From Flavobacterium psychrophilum (GTDB taxonomy: Bacteria; Bacteroidota; Bacteroidia; Flavobacteriales; Flavobacteriaceae): a stretch of 64,000 bases of DNA. Numbering within the stretch: the stretch's first letter is position 1; every line of letters starts with the position of its first letter. Shown here in pieces: positions 27,653 to 36,669 of the stretch. The stretch spans positions 1 to 64,000 of the forward strand of contig CAMAWT010000003.1 in NCBI GenBank assembly GCA_945862065.1, given 5' to 3'. The position numbers were made by a program, and so were the translations under genes. The notes under the pieces were generated by a model. The model saw only the letters and a list, made by a program, of their open reading frames with translations. It made no database searches and had not been told where the DNA came from.

Positions 27653-28906
27653 TTAATTGATTTTTCTTTTCTTGAACCAAGTATCATTAAAAAACAATCC
27701 GAAACTAATACTACCATAATTCTCTTGCACCAAACCATAACTCGTTTGTCCTCTTCTACCTGCTTCAAAACCAATATTTATATTTGAAAAAGTACCTCCC
27801 AGCGGAAGCCCAAATCCAAGGGTAAGTGCCGCATCTGTAATTGATTGATTGTTGATAACCAATCCGGTATTTTCAAATCTTAAACCCGCTCTGTACGTTA
27901 CTTTTTCCCAATAGTTTGTAAACGAATTGTATTTCGGAATATAAAAACCACCTACCGTAAATCTTTTTGCGTTTTCATACGATACATTATCAATATCATT
28001 AAAACGATTGGTTACTTTGCTGGTGTTTTGTAAGGTAAATTCAGAACCAATACTCCATTTTTTTGGTGAACCAAATCCGGCACTGAAAGCCGTTTTTTGT
28101 GGAATAACAATGGTTGAATTCACAACAGCTAAGGTGAAAGGATCACCCACAGTAGCAAAACTTCCGTCAGGTTGCAACTGAACAACATCAATAACTCTTG
28201 TATTGGATAGTTTCAAAGTTGTTTCTGGCGAAAAAGTAGCAGAGGTAAATAAGAATAATTTTTTGGTAACTTTCGTATTGTATGAAAATCCTGTATTGAA
28301 TGTTATTCCAGATACATTGGAATTATTTACTTCGCGTGATCCATTTTGGATACCGTTCAAATAAGTAATGCTAGTAGTTTCTATTTTACCAAAATTATAT
28401 TGAACATCAGCTCCAATGCTTAGATTTTTAGCTACATAAAATCCCAATCCTACAAAGGTTTTATTCACGCCTCCGAGTCCACTGTAACGAGAAACTTTAG
28501 CGTCAACACCAGTCACCACATTTTGGATTTTATATCCAACAGATGAATAAGGTGCAATTCCAAAGCTAACTCCCATTTTGCCAACAGGCAAACCAACAGC
28601 AAGATAATCAAAAGTGGTTCTTTTCGTTTTACTTTTTTGAGTACTTGTTTTTAGAGTAGATTGGGTATAAGTTCCTCCCACGCCAAAAGTCATTAACTTT
28701 AAGCTTGCCAGTTGTGCTGGGTTTTGAAGGTTTAGGTGAATACTATCTGGAAAAACCGATAAGCCAGCCATGGTTCGGCTGTCAACGGTTCCTTTAAAAC
28801 GGATGTCACCTATTCCGTAATACGAATAGGGAGAAGCGGTTCCTTCTTGAGCAATTGAGGCGATGGAAATAAGCAATGAAATGCTTAAAATAATTTTTTT
28901 AATCAT
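27653..28906 (-). CDS. Outer-membrane beta-barrel protein (OmpP1/FadL-like, uncertain)
   Basis: The 417-residue protein has a signal peptide ending SIASIAQ. Early motifs YSYYGIGDIRF and LNLQNPAQLASL recall FadL/OmpP1-type barrels. Alternating aromatic and polar strands follow, through to a terminal barrel strand that reads YGSISFGLFFNDTWF. The start overlaps the coaX stop by 8 bases. I cannot assign a transported substrate. A structural or transport role in the outer membrane fits the neighbours (LptC, PpiD-like foldase). Confidence 0.8.
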   Translation of the reverse strand: MIKKIILSISLLISIASIAQEGTASPYSYYGIGDIRFKGTVDSRTMAGLSVFPDSIHLNLQNPAQLASLKLMTFGVGGTYTQSTLKTSTQKSKTKRTTFDYLAVGLPVGKMGVSFGIAPYSSVGYKIQNVVTGVDAKVSRYSGLGGVNKTFVGLGFYVAKNLSIGADVQYNFGKIETTSITYLNGIQNGSREVNNSNVSGITFNTGFSYNTKVTKKLFLFTSATFSPETTLKLSNTRVIDVVQLQPDGSFATVGDPFTLAVVNSTIVIPQKTAFSAGFGSPKKWSIGSEFTLQNTSKVTNRFNDIDNVSYENAKRFTVGGFYIPKYNSFTNYWEKVTYRAGLRFENTGLVINNQSITDAALTLGFGLPLGGTFSNINIGFEAGRRGQTSYGLVQENYGSISFGLFFNDTWFKKRKIN

Positions 28907-29630
28907 TTTGATTGTATTGAAAAAGTTGGTTCAAACTTTCTAATAGAAAATTTGAATTGGCAAATATGGTATTTTTTAATCGTTTAGCCAAAAATTCTGC
29001 GTTTCCGCCCGTTAAAATTATGATAAAGTTTTCATATTTGGATGAATAATCGTCAATTAATCCATCCATTTCAAATAAAACGCCGTTTACAACACCCGAA
29101 TGAATCGCTTGTTCGGTGCTGTCGCCAATTATTTTATCAGGATATTGAATTTCTAATAACGGTAATTTTGCGGTATAATTGTTTAATGACTGATATCGCA
29201 GTTGAATACCAGGCGAAATAGCACCACCGTGATAATTATCTTCAGAATCAACAAAATCGTAGGTAATGCAAGTGCCTGCATCGATGATTAATCTGTTCTT
29301 ATTTGGAAATTGATGTACCGCACCCGATGCTAATACCATTCTATCGATGCCTAAAGTGTGTGGTGTTTTGTATAAATTCACGAATTGAAACTTCGAATCT
29401 TTAGAAACTTCAAACCATTTTTGAGTGGTTATGACTTTTTTAAAGTCTTTATTTTCAATATTACCTACATTGGAAACGACCATTTGATTGATTTTCGGAA
29501 AACTTTCTAATTTATTTTTCAAATTCATTTCCCAATTTTCATGCGGAAATATTTCCTTGAAAACAAGGGTATTAGCTTCAAATACAGCGGTTTTGATTTG
29601 AGAGTTCCCGATATCGATGATTAAATTCAT
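28899..29630 (-). CDS. coaX: Type III pantothenate kinase CoaX
   Basis: Starting at MNLIIDIGNSQIK (29630) gives 243 residues; the in-frame ATG at 29651 would lie within the promoter box. Motifs of the ASKHA-fold kinase are DIGNSQ (phosphate 1), TLGIDRMVLASGAV (pantothenate binding) and IIDAGTCITYD (phosphate 2), with a later ILTGGNAEFL. It phosphorylates pantothenate at the first step of CoA synthesis and does not respond to CoA feedback. It is the first gene of the minus-strand envelope operon. Confidence 0.95.
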   Translation of the reverse strand: MNLIIDIGNSQIKTAVFEANTLVFKEIFPHENWEMNLKNKLESFPKINQMVVSNVGNIENKDFKKVITTQKWFEVSKDSKFQFVNLYKTPHTLGIDRMVLASGAVHQFPNKNRLIIDAGTCITYDFVDSEDNYHGGAISPGIQLRYQSLNNYTAKLPLLEIQYPDKIIGDSTEQAIHSGVVNGVLFEMDGLIDDYSSKYENFIIILTGGNAEFLAKRLKNTIFANSNFLLESLNQLFQYNQND

Positions 29631-29648
29631 TTGGCAATAATTAAAAAG

Positions 29649-29656
29649 CAAAGGTA
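29649..29656 (-). promoter_or_regulatory. -7 box of the coaX operon
   Basis: The minus strand reads TACCTTTG, an exact TAnnTTTG match, 18 bases before the coaX ATG at 29630. It decides against the longer start at 29651. Confidence 0.6.
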
Positions 29657-29681
29657 CGAAATGATTTTTTTTAATAATTGT

Positions 29682-29712
29682 TTTGGATAAATTAAAAATC
29701 GTGTTATATTTG
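29682..29712 (+). promoter_or_regulatory. Promoter of tRNA-Phe
   Basis: A TTTG at 29682-29685 and TATATTTG at 29705-29712 are 19 bases apart, matching the Bacteroidota -33/-7 arrangement. The tRNA begins 15 bases after the box. The same TATATTTGCAC string precedes tRNA-Leu. Confidence 0.75.
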
Positions 29713-29727
29713 CACCCGCATTAGCAA

Positions 29728-29800
29728 GGTACCTTAGCTCAGATGGTAGAGCAATGGACTGAAAATCCATGTGTCCCTGGTTCGATCCCTGGAGGTACCA
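29728..29800 (+). tRNA. tRNA-Phe (anticodon GAA)
   Basis: It is 73 bases long. Acceptor arms GGTACCT and AGGTACC pair, followed by discriminator A. The D arm is AGCTCAGATGGTAGAGC. The anticodon stem ATGGA/TCCAT encloses loop CTGAAAA, giving GAA (Phe), and the T arm is CCTGGTTCGATCCCTGG. CCA is not encoded. An intrinsic terminator follows immediately. Confidence 0.97.
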
Positions 29801-29802
29801 CA

Positions 29803-29832
29803 AAACCCACTTTAACGAGTGGGTTTTTTGTT
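29803..29832 (+). terminator. Terminator of tRNA-Phe
   Basis: AAACCCACT (29803-29811) pairs with AGTGGGTTT (29818-29826) around TTAACG, followed by a T-rich run (TTTTGTTTTTT). Confidence 0.88.
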
Positions 29833-29886
29833 TTTTATAGTTTTTTAAACTTGTAATAATTTTACTTATGAAACTTATTTGTTTTG

Positions 29887-29966
29887 CGCGAGCGGTTGAA
29901 GCGGCATCCTTTTGTGGCAGCGTAGTTTACGGAGCGGCTACAAAAGATATAGCGGAAAACGCGACC
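29887..29966 (+). repeat. Structured intergenic repeat, copy B
   Basis: It contains GTTGAAGCGGCATCC and GATATAGCGGAAAA, the clearest form of the family end motifs. Between them is a hairpin, CTTTTGTGGC paired with GCTACAAAAG, around a loop with AGCGTAGTTTACGGAGC. The inner part of the outer stem is GCG/CGC where copy A has CCG/CGG. It sits in the otherwise gene-free stretch 29833-30159. Confidence 0.7.
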
Positions 29967-30022
29967 TTGTTGCTAAGATAAATATTATATTTCAAGGGGT
30001 TTTGGTGCAACAAGGGCACGCC

Positions 30023-30059
30023 CAAAAAAAAGAGGCCATTCGTGTTTTGAATGACCTCT
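30023..30059 (-). terminator. Terminator of the small membrane protein pair
   Basis: AGAGGCCATTC (30031-30041) pairs with GAATGACCTCT (30049-30059) with one mismatch, followed on the minus strand by a T run. It strongly resembles the terminator at 30701-30733. Confidence 0.7.
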
Positions 30060-30159
30060 CTTTGAGATTTAATAATTGATTGTAACTAATTCTTTATAAT
30101 TTTAGAGTGATCAAAATTTATCTTACAATCAATAGATTATAAATCAATGTTGTATTGAT

Positions 30160-30354
30160 TTATTCCTCTTTTTTGACTTCGTCTTTTGCAAAAATATTTT
30201 CCAAACGTTTGTCTAATTTACTATCCTTGCTGTCCGGTAAATTCGGATAATTTTCCTCTTTTTGTTTTTTATTGGAATAAACAATATTCCATAATGTAAA
30301 ATACATGTAAAGAGCAAAAATAATTCCACCTATGATAAAAAAACCCGGACTCAT
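30160..30354 (-). CDS. Small hypothetical membrane protein, 64 aa
   Basis: Starting at MSPGFFIIGG (30354) gives 64 residues: one hydrophobic helix (about 4-24, GFFIIGGIIFALYMYFTLWNI) and a charged cytoplasmic or periplasmic tail rich in Lys, Glu and Asp (NKKQKEENYP ... EVKKEE). Frames that extend further upstream would overlap another small gene and lack a signal-like start. The ATG overlaps the stop of the upstream 56-residue gene (ATGA), which supports this start. I recognise no family. Confidence 0.65.
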   Translation of the reverse strand: MSPGFFIIGGIIFALYMYFTLWNIVYSNKKQKEENYPNLPDSKDSKLDKRLENIFAKDEVKKEE

Positions 30355-30521
30355 GATGTTCTTCTTTGACGGATTACTAATGCAAATAACAAAATCGTAC
30401 CTGGCCAGTGGGCAGAATAAAGTGCTTCTTCTTGTCTTCCAATAATACCGAGCGATATTGAATACAACATACAAATAAAGGCTAGTATTACCGGATACCA
30501 CTTAAGAATAAAATTTTTCAT
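30351..30521 (-). CDS. Small hypothetical membrane protein, 56 aa
   Basis: The open frame starts with MKNFILKWYPVILAFICMLY and has two hydrophobic segments (about 7-27 and 42-51) separated by GRQEEALYSAHWPG, ending RQRRTS. Its TGA overlaps the ATG of the 64-residue gene downstream (ATGA), a sign of translational coupling. A TAACTTTG box at 30563-30570 supplies a promoter and a terminator lies after the pair. The family is not recognised. Confidence 0.65.
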   Translation of the reverse strand: MKNFILKWYPVILAFICMLYSISLGIIGRQEEALYSAHWPGTILLFALVIRQRRTS

Positions 30522-30562
30522 AATTTTTTTGGATTAAAGTTACGTATATATTACATATATTT

Positions 30563-30570
30563 CAAAGTTA
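30563..30570 (-). promoter_or_regulatory. -7 box of the small membrane protein pair
   Basis: The minus strand reads TAACTTTG, 41 bases before the ATG at 30521. The remainder of the spacer 30571-30700 shows no gene. Confidence 0.45.
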
Positions 30571-30700
30571 AATAAAAGAATTAACACTTTGATAAAATAC
30601 TAGATGTTTTTGTGATTTATAAAATGACATTTTTTTTTAATAGTAATTTGGACTTCAATAAGAACTAAGAAATTTTAAAAAAGCAACCATTTTAAGTAAA

Positions 30701-30733
30701 AAAAAGGCCATTCGTAATTTGAATGACCTTTTT
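30701..30733 (-). terminator. Terminator of the T9SS amylase gene
   Basis: AAAAAGGCCATTC (30701-30713) pairs with GAATGACCTTTTT (30721-30733) with one mismatch, and the minus strand continues into a T run. It is 25 bases beyond the stop of the amylase gene. Confidence 0.8.
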
Positions 30734-30758
30734 GAGTTTGATAAATTAATTGTGAAAA

Positions 30759-33644
30759 TTAATTTTTTATGAGTTTTTGGGTGCTTATATTATTATTTTC
30801 ATCTGTGATTTTAACAATATACAACCCGTTTTGCAAATCGGAAATTGGATAATTATCGTTTGCGCTTTTTGGTTCAAAGGTTTTGATAAGTTGCCCTGTT
30901 ACTGAAACCAATTGAACTTGCTTTGTTGGTGTATTGATATTGAAATATTTTTGTGACGGATTTGGATACAACACTATATTTTGTTGGGAATTTGTATCAT
31001 TCGACATCGTAGGACTTTGATTTCCTATCACTCTAAAGCCACCAGGTTCAATAGTAATTTGTGTGGTAATTGTAGGTACATTGATGGGTGAATTATCCAT
31101 TAAATTGTACCACGTTCCTGTAAACGGGAATGTCACATTCACATTATAAGTAGTTGTCGAAAAGTTGGTAAGTATAATTGCATAACTCAAATCGGATGTT
31201 TGGGTGGTGCTGGTATAAATATTCAATCTTGGGCGACCTGTTTGACTGATGTTCCAATCATAAGCTCCGTTTTCAAACAGATTTTCTGATTTTTTCAAGT
31301 TAATCATTTTAGCCCAATCGTTGTAGATAGCACTTCTGTTTGTATTTGTCAACCAATTATCAACCCATTGAGGTTGTGGTTTAGTGTCGAGTTTACAATC
31401 GGGAGATGAAAACGAAACGACATTGTTGTTGCATGTCCAAAGTGACTTTTCGTACCCTAATTCGCCAAAATGCCAAATCATTTTTGGACCAGGAACTAAC
31501 AAATGAACTGCACCAAGAGCAGAAAGGCGTTTGTGAATCATGGCTAAATTACCATTAGTTTGTCCGGATTCTACCAAAGCTTTGTAGGCAATACGTTCTT
31601 CGTCATGGCTTTCTGCATATCCGATGAAACGATCATTAGATTCGGCAACACCCGTAATATCTGCAAAGTTTCCTTTGAGTAAATTTGCATACGAATCGGT
31701 CATTTTTCGCCAATGCATAATTCCTTTTGTATCACCCGAACGTTGGTAATTTGCCCATTCTACTTCTTCTTGATACGATCCGCCACTTGTGCCAAGATGT
31801 TCAAAAATGACATAGAAATTAGGATCAATTGCCCATTGAATATCGGTATATGCTTTTAATTTCGCCACACGGTCAGATCGGTAACCTTCGGTACACGTAT
31901 AATCGTTTGCCGAACATTGGTTGGTGAATCCTTTTGTTAAATCCCATCTAAAACCATCTACTTTGTAATCAATCATCCAGGTTTTAATGGTTTCGGTAAC
32001 GTAATTATTGGTTAGATTTTCCGGAGTTCTAAAATGGTTTATATCACTTCCCACATTGTATGTATGTGCAGGTGAAAGATTAATGTATGGATTTTCTGAT
32101 GTAACGCCATTATCCCAACCATCATTGTCAGTGTCTTGCATCCACATTCTTGTAAGAGGAGATCGTCCAAAAACATGATTTAATGCTATGTCGAGAATAA
32201 CTGCAATGCCATTTTGGTGACAAAGGTCAATGAACTCTTTAAATTTGGCGGGAGGACCATATCTTTTGTCTAATGCCATGTGATATGCCGTATTGTAACC
32301 CCAACTTTCATTGCCTTCAAATTCCATTACGGGCATTAACTGAATGGCATTTATTTTAAGGTTTTTGAAATAATCAATTTTGTCAATCAAACTCTGATAG
32401 GTTCTGTTAGCATCAAAATCTCTTACCAATAACTCATAGATTACTAAATCTTTTTTCTTTGGTTTTACAAAATTGGTGGTTGCTGAGCTCCAATTGTAAC
32501 TCCACAAAGAATTAGTTCCTGTTTGCAAAACGGTCACTTCTCTTTCTTGACCTACTGGAAAAGCGGGTAAATTTGGAAAAAAACCAAGTGTTGCAATTTG
32601 CGGATCGTCATATTGTGAAAGCACTAATTTAGAAAATGGATCGGCAGTTTTTACTAAAGCAGGTGAATTGGCTGGTAAACTCGTTTGGTCGCATACCCAA
32701 TATTGATAAGTGTAAGCTTGTCCAGATGTTAAACCGGTCAATTCGAGCCAAAATTTATTAGAACTCGGATCTTTTTTCATGGCATATGCTGATGATGGTT
32801 GGTAGTTATTGAAACTACCTGCAACATATACAAAATCTTTAAAAGGCGCATTCAATACCAAAGTTGCCTTTGTAGGGTCTAAAGCATTGTAATTAATACC
32901 ATCAACAAGCCCGCTAGGAATTGCACTTGAAACTGACGTAATCGCTTTTAAAACTGTAAATGAGTAGGTTTTAGTCACACCATTTTGAGTGACTTCTAAT
33001 GTATAATTATTGACGTCAGACAAAGCCGAATCGGTAAAAACATAACTTGGCGCTCCAGTTGAAGCTGCTAAATTGTTTTGAGTATTTATTGAAATACCAT
33101 TTCTCTTTAAAACATAATTTGCGCTACCACTTGAATGCCTAGCTGCAACGGTAAAACTTGATGCTGCAAATTGGGTTCCGCCGGCAACAATTGAATTTAA
33201 TAATGTTACTTGAAAAGAGCCTAAACTCAACACTATATCTTGCGATTTTTTATCACCTGTTCCGTTTTTTGCTTTGATTAAAAAACCAACTTTAGCGACA
33301 TTGGTTGAGTTAAAAAAGTTAAAAACACTGGTATTGTATGTAAAAGAATAGGTGTCGTTAACAGTATTATAAGTCATTAATTTTCCAGTATCAGAATTGT
33401 CCCAAGTTCCATTTCCAGTGTAATTAATTAAAGTATTTGCGGTATCTTGTGCCCATACCCATGCATACAATTGATTGTTGGTAACACCCCATGTGCTTTC
33501 GTTAATAGAACTTCCGTTAACGGTTATGGTGAGTGCTTGTGTACCCTCAAACGTAGGCGAAGGTGAATAGGTATAAGTTGCCGTTTGCAGTTGTGCAAAA
33601 AATGACATTGGAATTAAAAACAATGCGAGTAGTAACTTTTTCAT
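30759..33644 (-). CDS. T9SS-secreted GH13 alpha-amylase/pullulanase-type enzyme
   Basis: The 961-residue protein has a signal peptide ending SFFAQ, N-terminal beta domains (about 20-240) and an E-set/CBM48-like module at about 245-370 (FVYVAGSFNNYQP). The GH13 barrel spans about 390-810: the nucleophile Asp is in DGFRWDLTKGF, the acid/base Glu in FYVIFEHLG and the transition-state Asp in AESHDEERIAY. The region also shows DIALNHVFG. The C-terminus (about 890-961) is a type A T9SS sorting domain starting LYPNPSQKYFNI and ending STQKLIKN, so the enzyme is probably secreted or surface-attached. It lies downstream of susE behind a terminator. Confidence 0.93.
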   Translation of the reverse strand: MKKLLLALFLIPMSFFAQLQTATYTYSPSPTFEGTQALTITVNGSSINESTWGVTNNQLYAWVWAQDTANTLINYTGNGTWDNSDTGKLMTYNTVNDTYSFTYNTSVFNFFNSTNVAKVGFLIKAKNGTGDKKSQDIVLSLGSFQVTLLNSIVAGGTQFAASSFTVAARHSSGSANYVLKRNGISINTQNNLAASTGAPSYVFTDSALSDVNNYTLEVTQNGVTKTYSFTVLKAITSVSSAIPSGLVDGINYNALDPTKATLVLNAPFKDFVYVAGSFNNYQPSSAYAMKKDPSSNKFWLELTGLTSGQAYTYQYWVCDQTSLPANSPALVKTADPFSKLVLSQYDDPQIATLGFFPNLPAFPVGQEREVTVLQTGTNSLWSYNWSSATTNFVKPKKKDLVIYELLVRDFDANRTYQSLIDKIDYFKNLKINAIQLMPVMEFEGNESWGYNTAYHMALDKRYGPPAKFKEFIDLCHQNGIAVILDIALNHVFGRSPLTRMWMQDTDNDGWDNGVTSENPYINLSPAHTYNVGSDINHFRTPENLTNNYVTETIKTWMIDYKVDGFRWDLTKGFTNQCSANDYTCTEGYRSDRVAKLKAYTDIQWAIDPNFYVIFEHLGTSGGSYQEEVEWANYQRSGDTKGIMHWRKMTDSYANLLKGNFADITGVAESNDRFIGYAESHDEERIAYKALVESGQTNGNLAMIHKRLSALGAVHLLVPGPKMIWHFGELGYEKSLWTCNNNVVSFSSPDCKLDTKPQPQWVDNWLTNTNRSAIYNDWAKMINLKKSENLFENGAYDWNISQTGRPRLNIYTSTTQTSDLSYAIILTNFSTTTYNVNVTFPFTGTWYNLMDNSPINVPTITTQITIEPGGFRVIGNQSPTMSNDTNSQQNIVLYPNPSQKYFNINTPTKQVQLVSVTGQLIKTFEPKSANDNYPISDLQNGLYIVKITDENNNISTQKLIKN

Positions 33645-33741
33645 ATTGGATTATTTATTTTAAGATTCCAAAATCATTCCTTTCAAAATAGAAATTCAGA
33701 TGTAATCTTATTGATTTTACAAGGAAATAAAATGTAAAAAT

Positions 33742-33777
33742 AGAAAAAAAAAGCACTTGAGAGTATCAAGTGCTTTT
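33742..33777 (-). terminator. Terminator of the susCDE operon
   Basis: AAAAGCACTTGA (33749-33760) and TCAAGTGCTTTT (33766-33777) form a perfect 12-bp stem; on the minus strand it is followed by a long T run. It separates susE from the secreted amylase gene. Confidence 0.88.
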
Positions 33778-33795
33778 AGTTTTGTAATAAAAATA

Positions 33796-34956
33796 TTAGT
33801 TTGGATATAAACGAATGTTATAGTTAGCAGAATTTCTGATATCTAAAACAACTTTATAGTTTCCAGCAGTAGGCACTTTCATGTTTCCACCACCTAATTT
33901 AATTTTATATTGACCTCCTGTAGTTGTATTTGCAGTACTTCCTGAAAGAGTTCCCATTTTTTCTGACCAGTCATCTTTTAAACGAATTAAAAATTCATCA
34001 GCAGCAAGAGTCAAATTGATGGTATACATTTGGTAATATGGTGAAGCTGGATCAGTAACAAATGTTAAAGGTGTTCCACTACCCCAACCGTTTGGAGTTG
34101 CAGCACCAATAATTGACACTTGTCTTTTAGCCATAGTATAAGTTCCTGCTGGCCAATTTATTCTGAAAAAATAAGTTCCTGCACCATCAGCTGGTTTAAT
34201 ATCTGATGAAGTACCTAATACTCCAGTAAATGCTCCAGAACCATTTGATTCTCCTTTATCACCTGACCAAGCTGGTCCTGGTGTAAATTTAAATGCTGGA
34301 GTAGCATCGTTCATCCATACAAATCCTTCGTAATTACCATCGTTTCCAGCAGAAAATAATTTAGCTACATTTGGATTATCTGGCGACCAGTTACTTCCAT
34401 AACCACTAGCTCCTTGGTAATTTCCAGGAACATAAAGTCTTTGAAACTCATCATAAGTATCAAAAGCAGTTGCTGTAAAAGTAACTTCATTTGAAACTGC
34501 TTGATAAGCTGAAACTACAGTTGAAGATTGATTTAAAGGATTTCCAACGACTCTAACTTTATACGATTGAGAAGCACCAATTGGTCCGCCAGCTCCTAAT
34601 AAAGCAGCGTTCAATTGTCTGTTTGTAACTATTTTTTCTAAATCGATTACAGAATTTACACTATAATCACCCAATGGAAAAACTCCAGGGGCATCAAAAG
34701 AACCTCCTGTAGCTTTAATTACTTGCAAAGTATATCTTGCAGCTGCAGAAAATCCGAACTCAGAAGAAGTCCATTTTGCTGTAAATGCATTACTTGAAGC
34801 ATTGGCAGCAGACAAAGTAAAAGTTCCTCCTGTTGGAGCAGATAATACAATGTTTTGTGAAACTGACGCTACTGGATCTAATGTTTCATCGGTACATGAA
34901 ACAAGAGAAGTAAACAATCCTGTCACTAAAACTAAACTTAAAATTATTTTTTTCAT
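33796..34956 (-). CDS. susE: SusE-type outer-membrane starch-binding lipoprotein
   Basis: The 386-residue protein has a lipoprotein signal ending SLVSC (Cys21). A SusE domain follows (about 30-150: VLSAPTGGTFTLSAA, WTSSEFGFSAAARYTLQVI). Two C-terminal beta-sandwich repeats each carry an aromatic-rich surface: one with RLYVPGNYQGASGYGSNWSP and one with VSIIGAATPNGWGSGTPL. SusE/SusF proteins hold starch at the cell surface. It is the third gene after susC and susD. Confidence 0.9.
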   Translation of the reverse strand: MKKIILSLVLVTGLFTSLVSCTDETLDPVASVSQNIVLSAPTGGTFTLSAANASSNAFTAKWTSSEFGFSAAARYTLQVIKATGGSFDAPGVFPLGDYSVNSVIDLEKIVTNRQLNAALLGAGGPIGASQSYKVRVVGNPLNQSSTVVSAYQAVSNEVTFTATAFDTYDEFQRLYVPGNYQGASGYGSNWSPDNPNVAKLFSAGNDGNYEGFVWMNDATPAFKFTPGPAWSGDKGESNGSGAFTGVLGTSSDIKPADGAGTYFFRINWPAGTYTMAKRQVSIIGAATPNGWGSGTPLTFVTDPASPYYQMYTINLTLAADEFLIRLKDDWSEKMGTLSGSTANTTTGGQYKIKLGGGNMKVPTAGNYKVVLDIRNSANYNIRLYPN

Positions 34957-35064
34957 AACTTACTATTTATTGTTTTTTAAAGTATACATGAATCTATATA
35001 AAATAGTATTCATGTTTATATCAATCCAAAGGTCAATTTGAAATCAACCTTTGGATGTATAATA

Positions 35065-36657
35065 TTAATACCCTGTGTTTTGTGTTAAATTTGGATTTGT
35101 ATTTAATTCTGTTTGAGGAATTGGGTAAACATTAAATTTAGCATCGATTGAAGCTCCGTTTAAAGAGTTTCCTTTCCACTGCCATAATTTTGCGCTTCCA
35201 GAGAATTTATTATTTCTAATTAAATCTTGTCTTCTGTGTCCTTCCCAGTACAATTCTCTTGCTCTTTCTTCAAGAACAAAATCAGCAGTAACCTCAGCAT
35301 CAGTAGCAATTGTAGCTGCATTTGCACGAGTTCTTAATGCATTGATGTATCCTCTAGCAGTAGTTTTTGAACCAACACCTTTAGCAGCTAATTCAGCATA
35401 CATTAAGTAAGCATCACCCATTCTGAAAACAGGGAAATCAGTATCTGTATGTGTTTGATTAGTTCCAATTAATCCAGTTGAAGTTCTGTTTTTGAATTTT
35501 TTAACTTTCAATCCTCCATTTCCGAAGAAATCTGAAACTGAAGAAATAGTTAAAGGTGAACTTGTATCAAAAATAGCTCTAGTATCTGAACCACCAGTTA
35601 AATCTGAGAATAAATTTGCAAACTCTTTACGAGCTGCCAATCCATACCAACCACCATCAACACCCATTTCTGAGTTCCATCCTCCTGTTGAAGCATGGAT
35701 TAAGAAAGTAGTACCTCCCCAAGTTTTAGTATTTATACCATTGAAACGGATTGGGAAAATAATTTCACTTTGTACAGCAGCTCTATCGTTATCAGCTAAA
35801 AATAAATCTCCGTAAGGAACATTTGCAATAGCATAAGATGAAGCAATTACAGCATTTATAGCAGCTAAAGCGTCTGTATCTTTATTTACTCCTGTAAAAA
35901 CGATTGAATTTTGATATAATTTTGCTAATAACATTTTAGCAGCAATTTTATCAACTCTTCCGTACTCATTTGTTCTAGCAGCTTTTAAGTCTGCATCGAT
36001 TGCGTTTAATTCAGATACTAAATAATCAAAAACGAAAGCTCTGTCTTTTTCAACTGGTTTTGTTCCAACTAAATCATTTTCTGTAGCAAAAGCCACTTTA
36101 CCAAAAAGGTCAATTCCATGATAGTAAGACAATGCTCTTAAGAAACGAGCTTCTGCTCTGTAAACTTTAATTTCAGTTTTTAAAGCATCTGAAACTCCTC
36201 TTGAAGCAAGTTTTGCATCTGTAGTTTCACGTAAAAACTCATTTGCTATCCCTACTTGGTAGAAAACTCTAGCATAGAATGCTTTTACAAAACGGTTATC
36301 TGCATTCCAAGTGTGATTGTTCAATTCTGGCAAAGTTGGATCACCCCAAGAAACCATAGCTTCATCAGTAGGTAATTCTTGTAATTGCCACAATCCTCTT
36401 AAATACTGACCAAAACCTTCGTCAATACCTTGAATATCTGCACTTCCATCAGGACCATTTTGACCTGTAACAGCTAAACCTCCGTAGATTTTAGCTAAAA
36501 ATTGTTTGTATGCTGCTGGATCTTTGTAAAACGCTTCAGCTGAAAAGTCGTCATCATCTTTTGGAGTTACTGTTAAATCATCTGTACAAGCAGTGAAAAG
36601 AGTAATTAATCCAAAAAATACAAGAAATTTAAAATTTAATGATTTCATCTTTTTCAT
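35065..36657 (-). CDS. susD: RagB/SusD family surface glycan-binding lipoprotein
   Basis: The 530-residue protein has a lipobox LFTAC (Cys24). TPR-like helices give the SusD fold, with PTDEAMVSWGDPTLPELN, YRAEARFLRALSYYHGIDLFG and the C-terminal RARELYWEGHRRQDLIRNN typical of the family. It forms the lid on the SusC transporter and captures maltooligosaccharides. The gap to susC is 12 bases. The start at 36657 and the ATG three codons later are both possible. Confidence 0.95.
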   Translation of the reverse strand: MKKMKSLNFKFLVFFGLITLFTACTDDLTVTPKDDDDFSAEAFYKDPAAYKQFLAKIYGGLAVTGQNGPDGSADIQGIDEGFGQYLRGLWQLQELPTDEAMVSWGDPTLPELNNHTWNADNRFVKAFYARVFYQVGIANEFLRETTDAKLASRGVSDALKTEIKVYRAEARFLRALSYYHGIDLFGKVAFATENDLVGTKPVEKDRAFVFDYLVSELNAIDADLKAARTNEYGRVDKIAAKMLLAKLYQNSIVFTGVNKDTDALAAINAVIASSYAIANVPYGDLFLADNDRAAVQSEIIFPIRFNGINTKTWGGTTFLIHASTGGWNSEMGVDGGWYGLAARKEFANLFSDLTGGSDTRAIFDTSSPLTISSVSDFFGNGGLKVKKFKNRTSTGLIGTNQTHTDTDFPVFRMGDAYLMYAELAAKGVGSKTTARGYINALRTRANAATIATDAEVTADFVLEERARELYWEGHRRQDLIRNNKFSGSAKLWQWKGNSLNGASIDAKFNVYPIPQTELNTNPNLTQNTGY

Positions 36658-36669
36658 AATATTAGGTTA

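Noticed and set aside
29833..30159. Searched for a gene in the gene-free stretch after tRNA-Phe
   Set aside because: Only repeat copy B and a terminator were found; no frame longer than about 30 codons has coding character.
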